This document shows positions 23,980 through 31,830 of a stretch of DNA of 64,000 nucleotides, one piece after another. Both the position numbers and the translations under genes were made by a program. Origin of the DNA: Sanguibacter keddieii (GTDB taxonomy: Bacteria; Actinomycetota; Actinomycetes; Actinomycetales; Actinomycetaceae); NCBI RefSeq assembly GCF_001064145.1, contig NZ_JVOJ01000012.1, forward strand, positions 1-64,000. Direction: 5' to 3'. How positions within the stretch are numbered: position 1 is the stretch's first letter; each line of letters starts with the position of its first letter. The notes beneath the pieces were generated by a model that was given only the letters and a program-made list of their open reading frames with translations, did not search any database and was not told where the DNA came from.

Positions 23980-26223
23980 GTGCCAGGTCTGGAAACCTAC
24001 GACGCGATCATGCTGCTGTCCTACGGTGGCCCGAACGGCGAGGAAGACGTTCTGCCGTTCATGCGCAACGCGACGCGCGGTCGCGGAATCCCAGACGAGC
24101 GCCTGCTCCAGGTCGCCGCGCACTACAAGCGCTTCGGCGGTGTCTCGCCCATCAATGCCTGCAACCAGCGCCTGATCGCCGACTTGTCCGCGGAGCTTGC
24201 CAGGCGCGGGCACGACATTCCCGTCGGCTGGGGAAACCGCAACTGGCACCCCTTCGTCACCGAAGGACTCGACGAGCTCGCGGGGGCTGGTGCCCGACGC
24301 ATCCTCGTCCTGCCCACCTCCGCCTACGCCTCGTACTCGGGGTGTCGTCAGTATCGCGAAGACCTCGCCGAGGCCTCGGAGGCCCTGCGTGAGAAGTGGG
24401 GGACGATCGTACTGGGCGCTGAGGATAGTGCCGACAACCCCGACGCCGACATCGTCTTGGACAAGGTTCGTCCGTACTACTCGACCCCCGGCATGGCGAG
24501 CGCGCAGATCGCATCCATCCGGCGTTCCTGGGAGGCTCTGACGGCGCGCGGCGTCGATCCAGCCGGGATCCGCCTGATCTTCGTCACCCACTCCATCCCC
24601 GTGAGCATGGAGGCAGGGTCCTCGCCATTCCCGTTCTACCCTTCGAACGACGAGGCCGAGGCGGCCTCGGGCGATCACCGCGAGCAGCAGAGGAGTGAGG
24701 CCTCGTCGCCGGCGGGAACCCCCGCAACCGAAATCAGCTACGTCGCCCAGCACCACGCCCTCATCGCCGCGATCATGCCGGAGCTGCGCCGCGTCCTCGG
24801 GCGCGCGGATCTGGGCTACGACCTCGTGTATTGCTCGCGGTCGGGACCCCCGCAGGCCCGATGGCTCGAGCCCGATATCAACGATTTCCTCGAGGAGATC
24901 GCCGGCGACGCCGCGGCCCGGGATGCCGTGGATGGAAAGGCGCTGAGTGGCGCCGTCGTCGTTCCCATCGGGTTCATCTGCGACCACATGGAGGTCGTCT
25001 ACGACCTCGACACAGAGGCGAAGGAGACCGCCGCGCGCCTGGGGATTCCCTACGAGCGCGCAGACACCGTCTCCACCGACCCGGACTTCGTGTCCTCCCT
25101 GGTCGACGTCCTCGAAGAACGCGCGGCCCAGGCGCGAGGCGAGAATCCTGCGCGCGTCACCGTGACGGGCACCGGCCCCTTCCACACCGTCTGCCCGAGC
25201 GACTGCTGCCTCTCCCCGGCGCGCCCCAGACATCCCGCACCCGCCGCCGCGAGCGCCCACGCTGGTGCCGCACACACCCCTCATACTTCCGGCGCACCCG
25301 CCCGAGTCGCCGGTCAACCAGCTACAACCCAGGAGGACTTTATGTCTACCCCTCATCCCCGCGCCGTCGTGCCGCCCGAGCAGAACCCGGAAAACCCGGG
25401 ACATCCCGCAGGAGTGCCGGACCGCGTCGGTGAGCACGCCGCGCGCCACCAGGCCCGCCACGCGGGCACCGAGGCGACGCCCCACTCGCACGCCGCGCAC
25501 GCCCGCGTCACCGACCCGCGCGACGCGACGGACGTTGACTTCGACGAGGTCAACAACAAGCAGCACTACGCCCTCTACTCCGTGTTCGCGCTCGGTGAGT
25601 CCCTGCCCGCCGACGATGGCGAGCGCGGCCGTATTATCGCCGAGTCCCTGGACTACGTGAAGGGCGCGGGCGCGGAAATCCGCGGCTTCTACGACGTGTC
25701 CGGCTTCCGCGCCGAGGCCGACCTGATGGTGTGGTGGCTCGACGACGATCCCGAGGTCCTGCAGGACGCCTACCACCGCCTGCGCGCCAGCGCGCTCGGC
25801 AAGTTCCTGGATCCCGTGTGGTCCTGCATGGGCCTGCATACCCCCGCCGAGTTCAACAAGCGCCACATTCCCGCCTGCTTCGGCGGCGTCGCGCCCCGCG
25901 ACTGGGCGATGGTCTACCCCTTCGTGCGCTCCTACGACTGGTACCTGAAGGCCCCCGAAGATCGCGCCCGCATCATGGCCGAACATGGTCGCAACGGCTT
26001 CGCGCAGTACCCGGACGTCAAGGGTTCGACCCTGTCGGCCTTCGGCTTCTCCGATTACGAGTGGGTGCTCGCGTTCGAGGCCGACAGCCTGGATCGCCTC
26101 GAGGGCGTCATGCACGCCCAGCGCTACACCGAGGCGCGTCTCTACGTGCGCGAGGACACCCCGTTCTTCACGGGTCCGCGCGTGAGCCTCGGCGAGTGGG
26201 CGGAGCGCCAGCCCCGCGCATAA
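23980..26223 (+). CDS. hemH-hemQ: HemH-HemQ fusion: coproporphyrin ferrochelatase joined to coprohaem decarboxylase
   Basis: One uninterrupted 747-codon frame holds two enzymes of the coproporphyrin-dependent haem pathway. Residues 1 to about 413 are a ferrochelatase (CpfC/HemH): LLSYGGPNGEEDVLPFM, HYKRFGGVSPINACN, GNRNWHPF, catalytic His near residue 204 in FVTHSIPVSM, and Cys-rich HTVCPSDCCLSP like the [2Fe-2S] region of actinobacterial enzymes. An Ala/His/Pro-rich linker follows. Residues 455-747 are a HemQ/ChdC: KQHYALYSVFALG, Tyr near 646 in VYPFVRSYDWYL, and His near 669 in MAEHGRNG. The GTG at 23980 follows AAGGAGGAG. An internal AGGAGG and in-frame ATG at 25342 could also give free HemQ. 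Confidence 0.9.
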   Translation: MPGLETYDAIMLLSYGGPNGEEDVLPFMRNATRGRGIPDERLLQVAAHYKRFGGVSPINACNQRLIADLSAELARRGHDIPVGWGNRNWHPFVTEGLDELAGAGARRILVLPTSAYASYSGCRQYREDLAEASEALREKWGTIVLGAEDSADNPDADIVLDKVRPYYSTPGMASAQIASIRRSWEALTARGVDPAGIRLIFVTHSIPVSMEAGSSPFPFYPSNDEAEAASGDHREQQRSEASSPAGTPATEISYVAQHHALIAAIMPELRRVLGRADLGYDLVYCSRSGPPQARWLEPDINDFLEEIAGDAAARDAVDGKALSGAVVVPIGFICDHMEVVYDLDTEAKETAARLGIPYERADTVSTDPDFVSSLVDVLEERAAQARGENPARVTVTGTGPFHTVCPSDCCLSPARPRHPAPAAASAHAGAAHTPHTSGAPARVAGQPATTQEDFMSTPHPRAVVPPEQNPENPGHPAGVPDRVGEHAARHQARHAGTEATPHSHAAHARVTDPRDATDVDFDEVNNKQHYALYSVFALGESLPADDGERGRIIAESLDYVKGAGAEIRGFYDVSGFRAEADLMVWWLDDDPEVLQDAYHRLRASALGKFLDPVWSCMGLHTPAEFNKRHIPACFGGVAPRDWAMVYPFVRSYDWYLKAPEDRARIMAEHGRNGFAQYPDVKGSTLSAFGFSDYEWVLAFEADSLDRLEGVMHAQRYTEARLYVREDTPFFTGPRVSLGEWAERQPRA
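25332..25344 (+). promoter_or_regulatory. Internal ribosome-binding site and ATG inside hemH-hemQ
   Basis: AGGAGGACTTT is followed by ATG at 25342, in frame with the ferrochelatase. The spacing (about 5-6 bases) is ideal for initiation. MSTPHPRAVVPPEQNP begins exactly where a stand-alone HemQ would start. Confidence 0.75.
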
Positions 26224-26242
26224 GGGTTCTTATCTGAGAGCT

Positions 26243-26284
26243 CGCCCCGGCCTCGTCCCTGAGAAAAGGAACGAGGCCGGGGCG
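26243..26284 (+). terminator. Terminator hairpin after hemH-hemQ (GGCCTCGTCC-type stem)
   Basis: CGCCCCGGCCTCGT (26243-26256) pairs perfectly with ACGAGGCCGGGGCG (26271-26284), with the loop containing GAAAA. It also sits beyond the end of the convergent esterase gene, so it may serve both directions. Confidence 0.85.
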
Positions 26285-26320
26285 CAGTGCAATGTCATGA
26301 CGTGGCGCGGGCGGCGAGCT

Positions 26321-27337
26321 CTACTTGCCTGGGAACAGCAGCGGCAGGTTGTGTTCGACCTGGTTGCCGACCGACTCCATGGAGTGGCTTTCTCCATCGT
26401 CGATCCACAGCTGCAGGCTGTCCTCGGTCATAAGGTCGGGATAGTCCTCTCGGAGCTCATCGATCTGCGGCGTCATGTCCCACAGGGCGGGGTCCTCTGA
26501 GCCGACCGACGCGAGGATGCGGAAGTCCTGCGGGCCGTACTGGGCGCGCTCGACGCCTGCGGTCACCAGTTCGGCGATACGCGGGGAGTCGGCCTCCTCC
26601 TCGCGCCCGATCCACGACTCGCCAGCCATCGGCATGAAGCCATAGAAGTACTGCGGGCGCAGAGCAAACACGTCCCACGTGGTCGTCGCGCCCATTGAGA
26701 AACCGCCAAAGGCACGGTGCCTGCGCGAAGCGCGCAGTGACTCGTCCGAGGTGTCCCCGCGGGCGAACGTCGTGTAGCGAGACTCGATCGTGTCGATGAG
26801 TGTATCGATCTCGCTCGTCGCAAAGAAGCGATTGAGCGCGTAGTCGTCCTCGTAGTCGTCCGTCGCGAACGAGCGGTCCGGATAGTAGGTCGCGAACACA
26901 ACCAGCGTCGGTGCAGCCGTGCCGGCCGTCTCCAGCTCATCGACGACCGGTGCGACACCGGAGGCCAAACCGGCGGCGTTCCCCCACCAACCGTGCGTCA
27001 GATAGAGGACGTTCGCAGGCTTGTTTGAAGCGTAGGATGCGGGAACGTACACGTACGCCTGCTTGGTGTATGTCGTCCCCTCGTAGCTCTGCTCGTAAGT
27101 GATCGTGTCGATCGTGCCATGCAGCGACTTGGCCGTGTCCATGAGGGAGGCGACGGCCTCGGCGAGTGGGTCTTCGTCTTCTTCGTAATCTTCATAGGCA
27201 ATGGCCGTGGGGTCCTTCTGTCCGTGGCCCGAACGATTGAGCGCGAACGACGTGACCCCCGCGAGGGCGAGCAGGCACAGCGCGACGATGGCGGTGATGC
27301 GGAACCTATTGGTTTGCCGTAGGAGTCGTGTTGTCAC
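26321..27337 (-). CDS. Membrane-anchored esterase of the feruloyl/esterase-D type
   Basis: The 338-residue protein has one N-terminal hydrophobic segment (residues about 12-33) and an acidic spacer. An alpha/beta hydrolase domain follows: VLYLTHGWWGNA, the nucleophile elbow GGFSMGA, and a C-terminal His in DDGESHSMESV. It fits CE1-like esterases that cleave acyl or feruloyl esters of polysaccharides, anchored outside the cell. Substrate is inferred only from family resemblance. ATG or GTG at 27337. Confidence 0.78.
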   Translation of the reverse strand: MTTRLLRQTNRFRITAIVALCLLALAGVTSFALNRSGHGQKDPTAIAYEDYEEDEDPLAEAVASLMDTAKSLHGTIDTITYEQSYEGTTYTKQAYVYVPASYASNKPANVLYLTHGWWGNAAGLASGVAPVVDELETAGTAAPTLVVFATYYPDRSFATDDYEDDYALNRFFATSEIDTLIDTIESRYTTFARGDTSDESLRASRRHRAFGGFSMGATTTWDVFALRPQYFYGFMPMAGESWIGREEEADSPRIAELVTAGVERAQYGPQDFRILASVGSEDPALWDMTPQIDELREDYPDLMTEDSLQLWIDDGESHSMESVGNQVEHNLPLLFPGK

Positions 27338-27740
27338 TGGCTGTGCCTCGGCCCGTTCGTTGTCATGCGTGCAGTCGTCGTCATGCGCTCCACTGTATGC
27401 CCGCCCGATGCGTCTCTACCAATCGGTGTGTTTATCGCTACTCATCGGTGTGCCTGTGGCTAGTCGCTGGCGTGGCTGTCTCCGCGCTGCGTTTCTCCTC
27501 CAATTCCGCATGCAATTCCTGCGCTAGTCTTTCGAGATTTGAATTGTAATCGTTGGGATTCCAAGGTTTATGGGGCATTGGCTAAACGGATGCTAGGGGA
27601 ATTGCATGCGGAATTTAGGAGAGGAGCGCTTATGAGCCTGCATAAGGGGCCGGTGTTGCGTGGGAAATTCCGCATTCCGTGGCCTGTGACCTGTCAGTCG
27701 CCGGGTGTTGTGCGCTCGCGGGGTGGCATACCCTGGAGGC
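27338..27740. other. Intergenic stretch holding a long inverted-repeat element
   Basis: No gene is seen. The stretch contains the structured repeat at 27489-27630 and, 30 bases after it, a further AAATTCCGCATTCCG (27664-27678) resembling its arms. A GGAGG lies just before the downstream gene's ATG. Confidence 0.5.
27489..27630. repeat. Structured inverted-repeat element, copy 1
   Basis: The 18-bp arms AATTCCGCATGCAATTCC (27502-27519) and GGAATTGCATGCGGAATT (27598-27615) are perfectly complementary, with CTCCT/AGGAG extensions outside. The core reads GATTTGAATTGTAATCGTTG and later GGCTAAACGG. A second element with the same plan and a similar core but different arm sequence is at 46154-46285. 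It is more AT-rich than its surroundings. Confidence 0.75.
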
Positions 27741-28340
27741 ATGACCCCTGAGATCATGGATCTGCGCTTCCAGAAAATCGCCGAGGAGATCGCCGCAGAC
27801 CCGGCCAACGCCTCCTTCACGAAGCGAGGCGTGGGGCCGCTGTTCTACGCGGGCCCCGAGTGCCGCGTCATGATCGTTGGCCAGGCGCCCGGGCGTGTCG
27901 CCGAAGAAACCGGCATCGTGTGGAACGACCGCAGTGGCGATCGCCTGCGCGACTGGATGGGCGTCGACCGCGATACCTTCTATCAGTCGGGCAAGCTCGC
28001 GATCGTCCCTATGGACTTCTACTTCCCAGGCACGGGAAAGAGCGGCGACCTGCCTCCGCGCAAGGACTTCGCCGACACGTGGCACCCGCGCCTGCTCGCC
28101 CTGATGCCGAAGCTGGAGATGACGATCCTCGTCGGCGCGTATGCCACCAGGCGCTACCTGCACCTGAAGTCCTCGGCCTCCCTCACGGACGTCGTGCGCG
28201 ACTACAAACGCTATCTGCCCACGTACTTCCCGCTGGTCCACCCCTCGCCGCGCAACCAGATGTGGATGAAGAAGAACCCCTGGTTCGCCGCTGACGTGCT
28301 GCCCGACCTGAAAGCGCGCGTCGCCGCCCTGCTCGCCTGA
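27741..28340 (+). CDS. Uracil-DNA-glycosylase-like protein
   Basis: The 199-residue protein has the UDG-superfamily pattern: the N-terminal motif VMIVGQAPGRVAEETG, an Asn/Asp region IVWNDRSGDRLRDW, and the C-terminal loop FPLVHPSPRNQMW. Such enzymes remove uracil or other damaged bases. The assignment to a precise UDG family is uncertain. The ATG at 27741 follows TGGAGG at 6 bases, so the longer frame start at 27705 is rejected. Confidence 0.85.
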   Translation: MTPEIMDLRFQKIAEEIAADPANASFTKRGVGPLFYAGPECRVMIVGQAPGRVAEETGIVWNDRSGDRLRDWMGVDRDTFYQSGKLAIVPMDFYFPGTGKSGDLPPRKDFADTWHPRLLALMPKLEMTILVGAYATRRYLHLKSSASLTDVVRDYKRYLPTYFPLVHPSPRNQMWMKKNPWFAADVLPDLKARVAALLA

Positions 28341-28398
28341 CGAGGCCGGGGCGGGGTATGGTGCTCCGCCTCGGCTCGCGGGTGGCACACTGGAACGC

Positions 28399-28839
28399 AT
28401 GGACGATCTGCGCATACCTCCCGGGCCCGGCTGCCCCCGCGGCCTCGTCGTGCCCGCGGGGGAGCTGATCGAACGCTTCTCTCACGCCTCGGGCCCCGGC
28501 GGCCAGAGCGTCAATACCGCTGACTCGCGCGTGCAGCTGAGCCTGGACCTCGGCTCGACGAGCGCCCTGGGTGAGAAGCAGCGCGAGCGTGCCCTGTCGG
28601 CGCTCGGCGAACGGCTCACCGGAACCGTCCTCACGATCACGGCTGCTGAGACCCGCTCCCAACGCCGCAACCGCGCCGCCGCGCGCGAGCGCCTCGGTGA
28701 GATCCTGCGGGCGGCGCTGACTCCGCCCGTACCGCGGCGCGCCACGAAGCCGACGCGCGCGTCCAAGCTGCGCCGCCTGGACGCCAAGAAGATGCGCTCG
28801 GAACTCAAGGCCCGCAGGCGCCGCCCCGACGCGGACTAA
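28399..28839 (+). CDS. arfB: Alternative ribosome-rescue factor ArfB (peptidyl-tRNA hydrolase)
   Basis: The 146-residue protein has the class-I release-factor catalytic motif GGQ in SHASGPGGQSVNTADSRVQL, near residues 33-36. It lacks codon-recognition domains and ends in a long basic tail (KLRRLDAKKMRSELKARRRR). These are the hallmarks of ArfB/YaeJ, which hydrolyses peptidyl-tRNA on stalled ribosomes, the tail entering the empty mRNA channel. ATG at 28399. Confidence 0.92.
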   Translation: MDDLRIPPGPGCPRGLVVPAGELIERFSHASGPGGQSVNTADSRVQLSLDLGSTSALGEKQRERALSALGERLTGTVLTITAAETRSQRRNRAAARERLGEILRAALTPPVPRRATKPTRASKLRRLDAKKMRSELKARRRRPDAD

Positions 28840-28862
28840 TCCAGGGGTGAGGCCGGGGCCGC

Positions 28863-29684
28863 CTACGCCCACGTGCGCCCGTCGGTGCGCCAGCCGATGA
28901 ACACCCAGGTGACGGGCAACTTGTAGTCGAGGACCCACATCTCCGACGGCTCCCCGGACGGGGATTCGGCGGCACGTCGCACGAAGTGCTGGGCCGCGTA
29001 GGCGTCGAACAGGCGGTGCTCGCGCGCGGTGAACGGCTCGGGGCCGGCCAGGCGACGAAGATCCGCGCGGGCCTCGTCGACGGAAGAAAAACGCATCGGA
29101 CGGAAGGTGCGTGTGGTCGCGAAAACCGGGATGCGTCCCAGGGGTGCGAGCGCGCGGGTCACGTCGCGGACGATGCGCGCTCTCCTTGCCGAGCGTCCCA
29201 GGTAGGTGAGCAAGCGTGGGTCGCGGGAGGGGAGCAGGCTGTCGGGCACGACGACCGCCGCGCGTGATCGGGCCGCTGCGTCGAGCTTGCGCACGCAAGC
29301 GGGCACGTCCCCGCTCATGAGGGAGCGTGACGCGAAGGCGACATCCACGGTGTTCTCGCCCAGGCCCGCCTCCTCCCAGTCGTCCTCCCAGGCGAGCAGG
29401 TGGGAGGTGATCGGCAGATTCTCGTCGGCCGCGCGCTCGTCGAGGATGGCCAGCATAGCCTCGGCGAAGTCGCAGCCGTGGATGCGGTGCCCGGCGCGCG
29501 CGAGGGGGACGGCGAGCGTGCCCGTCGCGCACCCCATGTCGAGGACCTCCTCGCCCGCCTCGAGTGCGAGCAGTTCCAGGAGCCAGTGCTCGTAGTCGCT
29601 GGTCGCGTCTCTCGTGAACGTCGCGGCCCGCTTGTTCCAATAGGCCTGCGAGTCCCGGTTCATAGTGCTGTCGTGTGTCGACAT
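28863..29684 (-). CDS. Class I SAM-dependent methyltransferase
   Basis: The 273-residue protein has motif I VLDMGCATGTLAVPLA and the downstream HGCDFAEAMLAILDERA, typical of small-molecule or UbiE-like methyltransferases. Later segments (VDVAFASRSLMSGDVPACV) place the substrate domain after residue 120. Substrate unknown. The ATG at 29684 with GAAGGG ahead is preferred to a GTG five codons upstream. It converges on arfB. Confidence 0.85.
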   Translation of the reverse strand: MSTHDSTMNRDSQAYWNKRAATFTRDATSDYEHWLLELLALEAGEEVLDMGCATGTLAVPLARAGHRIHGCDFAEAMLAILDERAADENLPITSHLLAWEDDWEEAGLGENTVDVAFASRSLMSGDVPACVRKLDAAARSRAAVVVPDSLLPSRDPRLLTYLGRSARRARIVRDVTRALAPLGRIPVFATTRTFRPMRFSSVDEARADLRRLAGPEPFTAREHRLFDAYAAQHFVRRAAESPSGEPSEMWVLDYKLPVTWVFIGWRTDGRTWA

Positions 29685-29710
29685 GAGATAGCCCTTCACT
29701 GCGCCTTAAG

Positions 29711-29751
29711 TGCATGTCTTGATAGAGGTTATGTATGTATAATGACATGCA
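29711..29751 (+). promoter_or_regulatory. Operator/promoter of the RelB-YafQ module
   Basis: TGCATGTC (29711-29718) and GACATGCA (29744-29751) form perfect 8-bp inverted arms around an AT-rich region with TATAAT (29737-29742). AAAAGGAGG follows, then the antitoxin ATG. The layout fits antitoxin-mediated autorepression. Confidence 0.65.
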
Positions 29752-29766
29752 AAAGGAGGTTCTTGC

Positions 29767-30036
29767 ATGGCAACCGTGAATTTTAGTGTGCGCATGGATG
29801 CAGATCTTAAGCGGGAGGTCGAAGCGATCTACGCGGAGCTCGGCATGAATCTGACGTCCGCTGTGAACGCTTTCCTACGTCAGAGCGTGCGGGTGGGTGG
29901 AATGCCCTTCGATCTGCGTCTGAATGAGCAGCAGCGTGAGACTGTTTTGGCGATGTTGGAAGCGGAGCAGCTGGCCTCTGATCCAGGTGTTGAGGCCATG
30001 GATGTTGAAGACGCTCTGGCGGAGTTGAAGCGCTAA
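29767..30036 (+). CDS. RelB/DinJ-type antitoxin
   Basis: The 89-residue protein MATVNFSVRMDADLKREVEA has the RelB/DinJ ribbon-helix-helix pattern (ELGMNLTSAVNAFLRQSVRV, GGMPFDLRLN) and an acidic C-terminus. The ATG at 29767 follows AAGGAGG at 9 bases. Its TAATG stop overlaps the start of the YafQ toxin gene, so both are co-translated. Confidence 0.88.
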   Translation: MATVNFSVRMDADLKREVEAIYAELGMNLTSAVNAFLRQSVRVGGMPFDLRLNEQQRETVLAMLEAEQLASDPGVEAMDVEDALAELKR

Positions 30037-30317
30037 TGTCTCTGAAAGTCGTTTGGACAACGAAGTTTAAGCGCGACTACAAGCGTGCGATGAAGCGCGG
30101 GCTCGACATGAATCGTCTGGATGGGGTTATTCGAACGTTGGCTGCAGGCCAGGAGCTTGCTGTTGCGCATCGGGATCATGCTCTCGGAGGTGAGTGGCGG
30201 GGGCATCGTGAGTGTCACGTTCAGCCTGACTGGCTGCTGATCTATTACGTGGATGGCGAGCGTCTGGTTTTGACTCTCACCCGGACGGGAACCCACGCAG
30301 ATCTGTTCGGCCTCTAA
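30036..30317 (+). CDS. YafQ-family toxin (mRNA interferase)
   Basis: The 93-residue protein has the YafQ pattern: WTTKFKRDYKRAMKRGLDM, HALGGEWRGHRECHVQPDWL, LIYYVDGERLVLTLTRTGTH and the closing ADLFGL. The His and Asp residues of the YafQ active site (HRECHVQPDW and near the C-terminal GTHADLF) are present. It should cleave mRNA at the ribosome and be neutralised by the RelB-like partner encoded immediately upstream. Confidence 0.9.
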   Translation: MSLKVVWTTKFKRDYKRAMKRGLDMNRLDGVIRTLAAGQELAVAHRDHALGGEWRGHRECHVQPDWLLIYYVDGERLVLTLTRTGTHADLFGL

Positions 30318-30345
30318 GCGCGGCGCCGCGTGGAATAATAGCCCA

Positions 30346-31395
30346 ATGACTTTTTCTGCCACGCTGCCGAACTTCTCCAGTGACTACCAGGAAGGCGCGC
30401 ACGCCCGGGTGCTCGACGCCCTCGTCGCCACCAACATGGAACAGTCGAGCGGCTACGGCACCGACGAGCACTGCGAGCGCGCCCGTGACCTGATCCGCGA
30501 GGCCTGCCAAGCCCCCGACGCCGACGTTTACTTCTTGGTCGGCGGCACGCAGACGAACGCGACCGTTATCGACGCGATCCTCCTGCCCTGGCAGGGCGTC
30601 ATCGCCCCCAACACCGGCCACATCAACATGCACGAGGCCGGCATCGTCGAGCGCGGCGGCCACAAGATCCTCGACACCCCCGCCGTTGAAGGCAAGATCA
30701 ATGCCGCCGACGTCGAACGCATCTGCTCGGCGTGGGAGGGCGACGGCGCGCGTGACCACATGATCGCCCCCGCCCTCGTCTATATTTCGCAGCCCACCGA
30801 GTACGGCACCCTCTACTCCCTGCAGGAGCTCGAGGAGCTCTCCGCCGTGTGTCGCGAGCGCGACTTGAAGCTTTTTGCCGATGGCGCGCGCCTCGCCTAC
30901 GCGCTGGCCTCGCCCGCCAACGACGTGACGCTGGCCGACCTGGCGCGCCTGACCGACGTCTTCTACATCGGCGGCACCAAGTGTGGCTCCCTCTTCGGCG
31001 AGGCCGTGGTCATCCCCGAGCGCGGGTCGATCCGCCAGTTCGTCACCCACATGAAGCAGCACGGCGCGCTCCTGGCGAAGGGGCGCCTCCTGGGCGTGCA
31101 ATTCGAGGCGCTTTTCGAGGACGGCCTCTACCTGACGATCGGCGAGCCCGCCGTCGAGGCGACCGCCCGCATTCGCGAAGCCCTTAAGCGTGCGGGGTAC
31201 GTGGTCACCATGAACTCGCCGACCAACCTGACGTTTGTGGCCCTCGATCAGGCCGGGCATGAGCGCCTGTCGGACAAGGTGCGCTACAGCATCTGGGAGA
31301 CCCTGCCCGACGGCCGCTACCTCGCGCGCATCGGCACCTCGTGGGCCACGCCCGAGGAGGACGTGGTGGCCTTCGAGCAAGCCCTGGCCCGGTAA
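30346..31395 (+). CDS. Low-specificity L-threonine aldolase
   Basis: The 349-residue PLP enzyme has the beta-eliminating-lyase pattern: NFSSDYQEGAHARVLDAL at the N-terminus, YFLVGGTQTNATVI, LFADGARLAYALAS, and the PLP lysine in YIGGTKCGSLFGE near residue 210. It cleaves threonine or allo-threonine to glycine and acetaldehyde. A standalone gene 28 bases after the YafQ stop. ATG at 30346 without a strong ribosome-binding site. Confidence 0.92.
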   Translation: MTFSATLPNFSSDYQEGAHARVLDALVATNMEQSSGYGTDEHCERARDLIREACQAPDADVYFLVGGTQTNATVIDAILLPWQGVIAPNTGHINMHEAGIVERGGHKILDTPAVEGKINAADVERICSAWEGDGARDHMIAPALVYISQPTEYGTLYSLQELEELSAVCRERDLKLFADGARLAYALASPANDVTLADLARLTDVFYIGGTKCGSLFGEAVVIPERGSIRQFVTHMKQHGALLAKGRLLGVQFEALFEDGLYLTIGEPAVEATARIREALKRAGYVVTMNSPTNLTFVALDQAGHERLSDKVRYSIWETLPDGRYLARIGTSWATPEEDVVAFEQALAR

Positions 31396-31462
31396 AGGTA
31401 GTACTTCTGCGTTCTCTGGGTGGAGCGCGCTCTCAAAGTCTTCATTATGATGTCAGTCTGAT

Positions 31463-31484
31463 AGCATAGCGCTATCGATATGCT
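31463..31484 (+). promoter_or_regulatory. Operator of the orphan RelB gene
   Basis: Nested symmetry is visible. AGCATA (31463-31468) and TATGCT (31479-31484) form inverted arms, and ATAGCGCTAT (31466-31475) is a perfect palindrome between them. GGAGG and the antitoxin ATG follow within 20 bases. Confidence 0.55.
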
Positions 31485-31501
31485 GATTGTGGAGGTGTTG
31501 C

Positions 31502-31759
31502 ATGGCGACCGCTACGGTGACTGTTCGACTCGATGCTGAGGATAAGGCTGCGATGGAGCGTGCCTGCAAAGAAATGGGTCTCTCTATGAATACCGCGTTC
31601 ACGATCTTTGCGAAGAAGGTGGCGCGGGAGCAGCGGATTCCCTTCGTTCTGGAGGTTGATGGCTTTTCCTCGCGCGCCAACCTTGCTCATCTTGACCGCG
31701 GTATTGCGGAGCTGGAGGCGGGGCGCGGTATCTCGCGAGAGCTGAACGGGGATCACTAG
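31502..31759 (+). CDS. RelB/DinJ-type antitoxin without adjacent toxin
   Basis: The 85-residue protein MATATVTVRLDAEDKAAMER has the RelB/DinJ pattern (EMGLSMNTAFTIFAKKVARE, RIPFVLEVDG). No toxin-like frame follows: the next gene is a nitroreductase 71 bases on. It may be a solitary regulator or the survivor of a decayed pair. The ATG at 31502 with GGAGGTGTTGC ahead is chosen over a frame start five codons earlier. Confidence 0.82.
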   Translation: MATATVTVRLDAEDKAAMERACKEMGLSMNTAFTIFAKKVAREQRIPFVLEVDGFSSRANLAHLDRGIAELEAGRGISRELNGDH

Positions 31760-31830
31760 CCGGCGAAGCGGCAGCCGTCCGGTGGGCGGGCCCGGTGGAT
31801 CGGGGGACGAGGCCGGGTTAGCCTGGGTGC

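Noticed and set aside
24257..24514. Arg-rich frames inside hemH-hemQ and other high-GC genes
   Set aside because: Such frames occur opposite or in shifted phase to most genes here and reflect third-position GC bias.
22861..26115. A 1,084-codon minus-strand frame extending the ABC ATPase far upstream
   Set aside because: The extension is antisense to hemH-hemQ, has the low-complexity Gly/Arg/Val look of GC-bias shadows, and the real ATPase has a good start at 23784.
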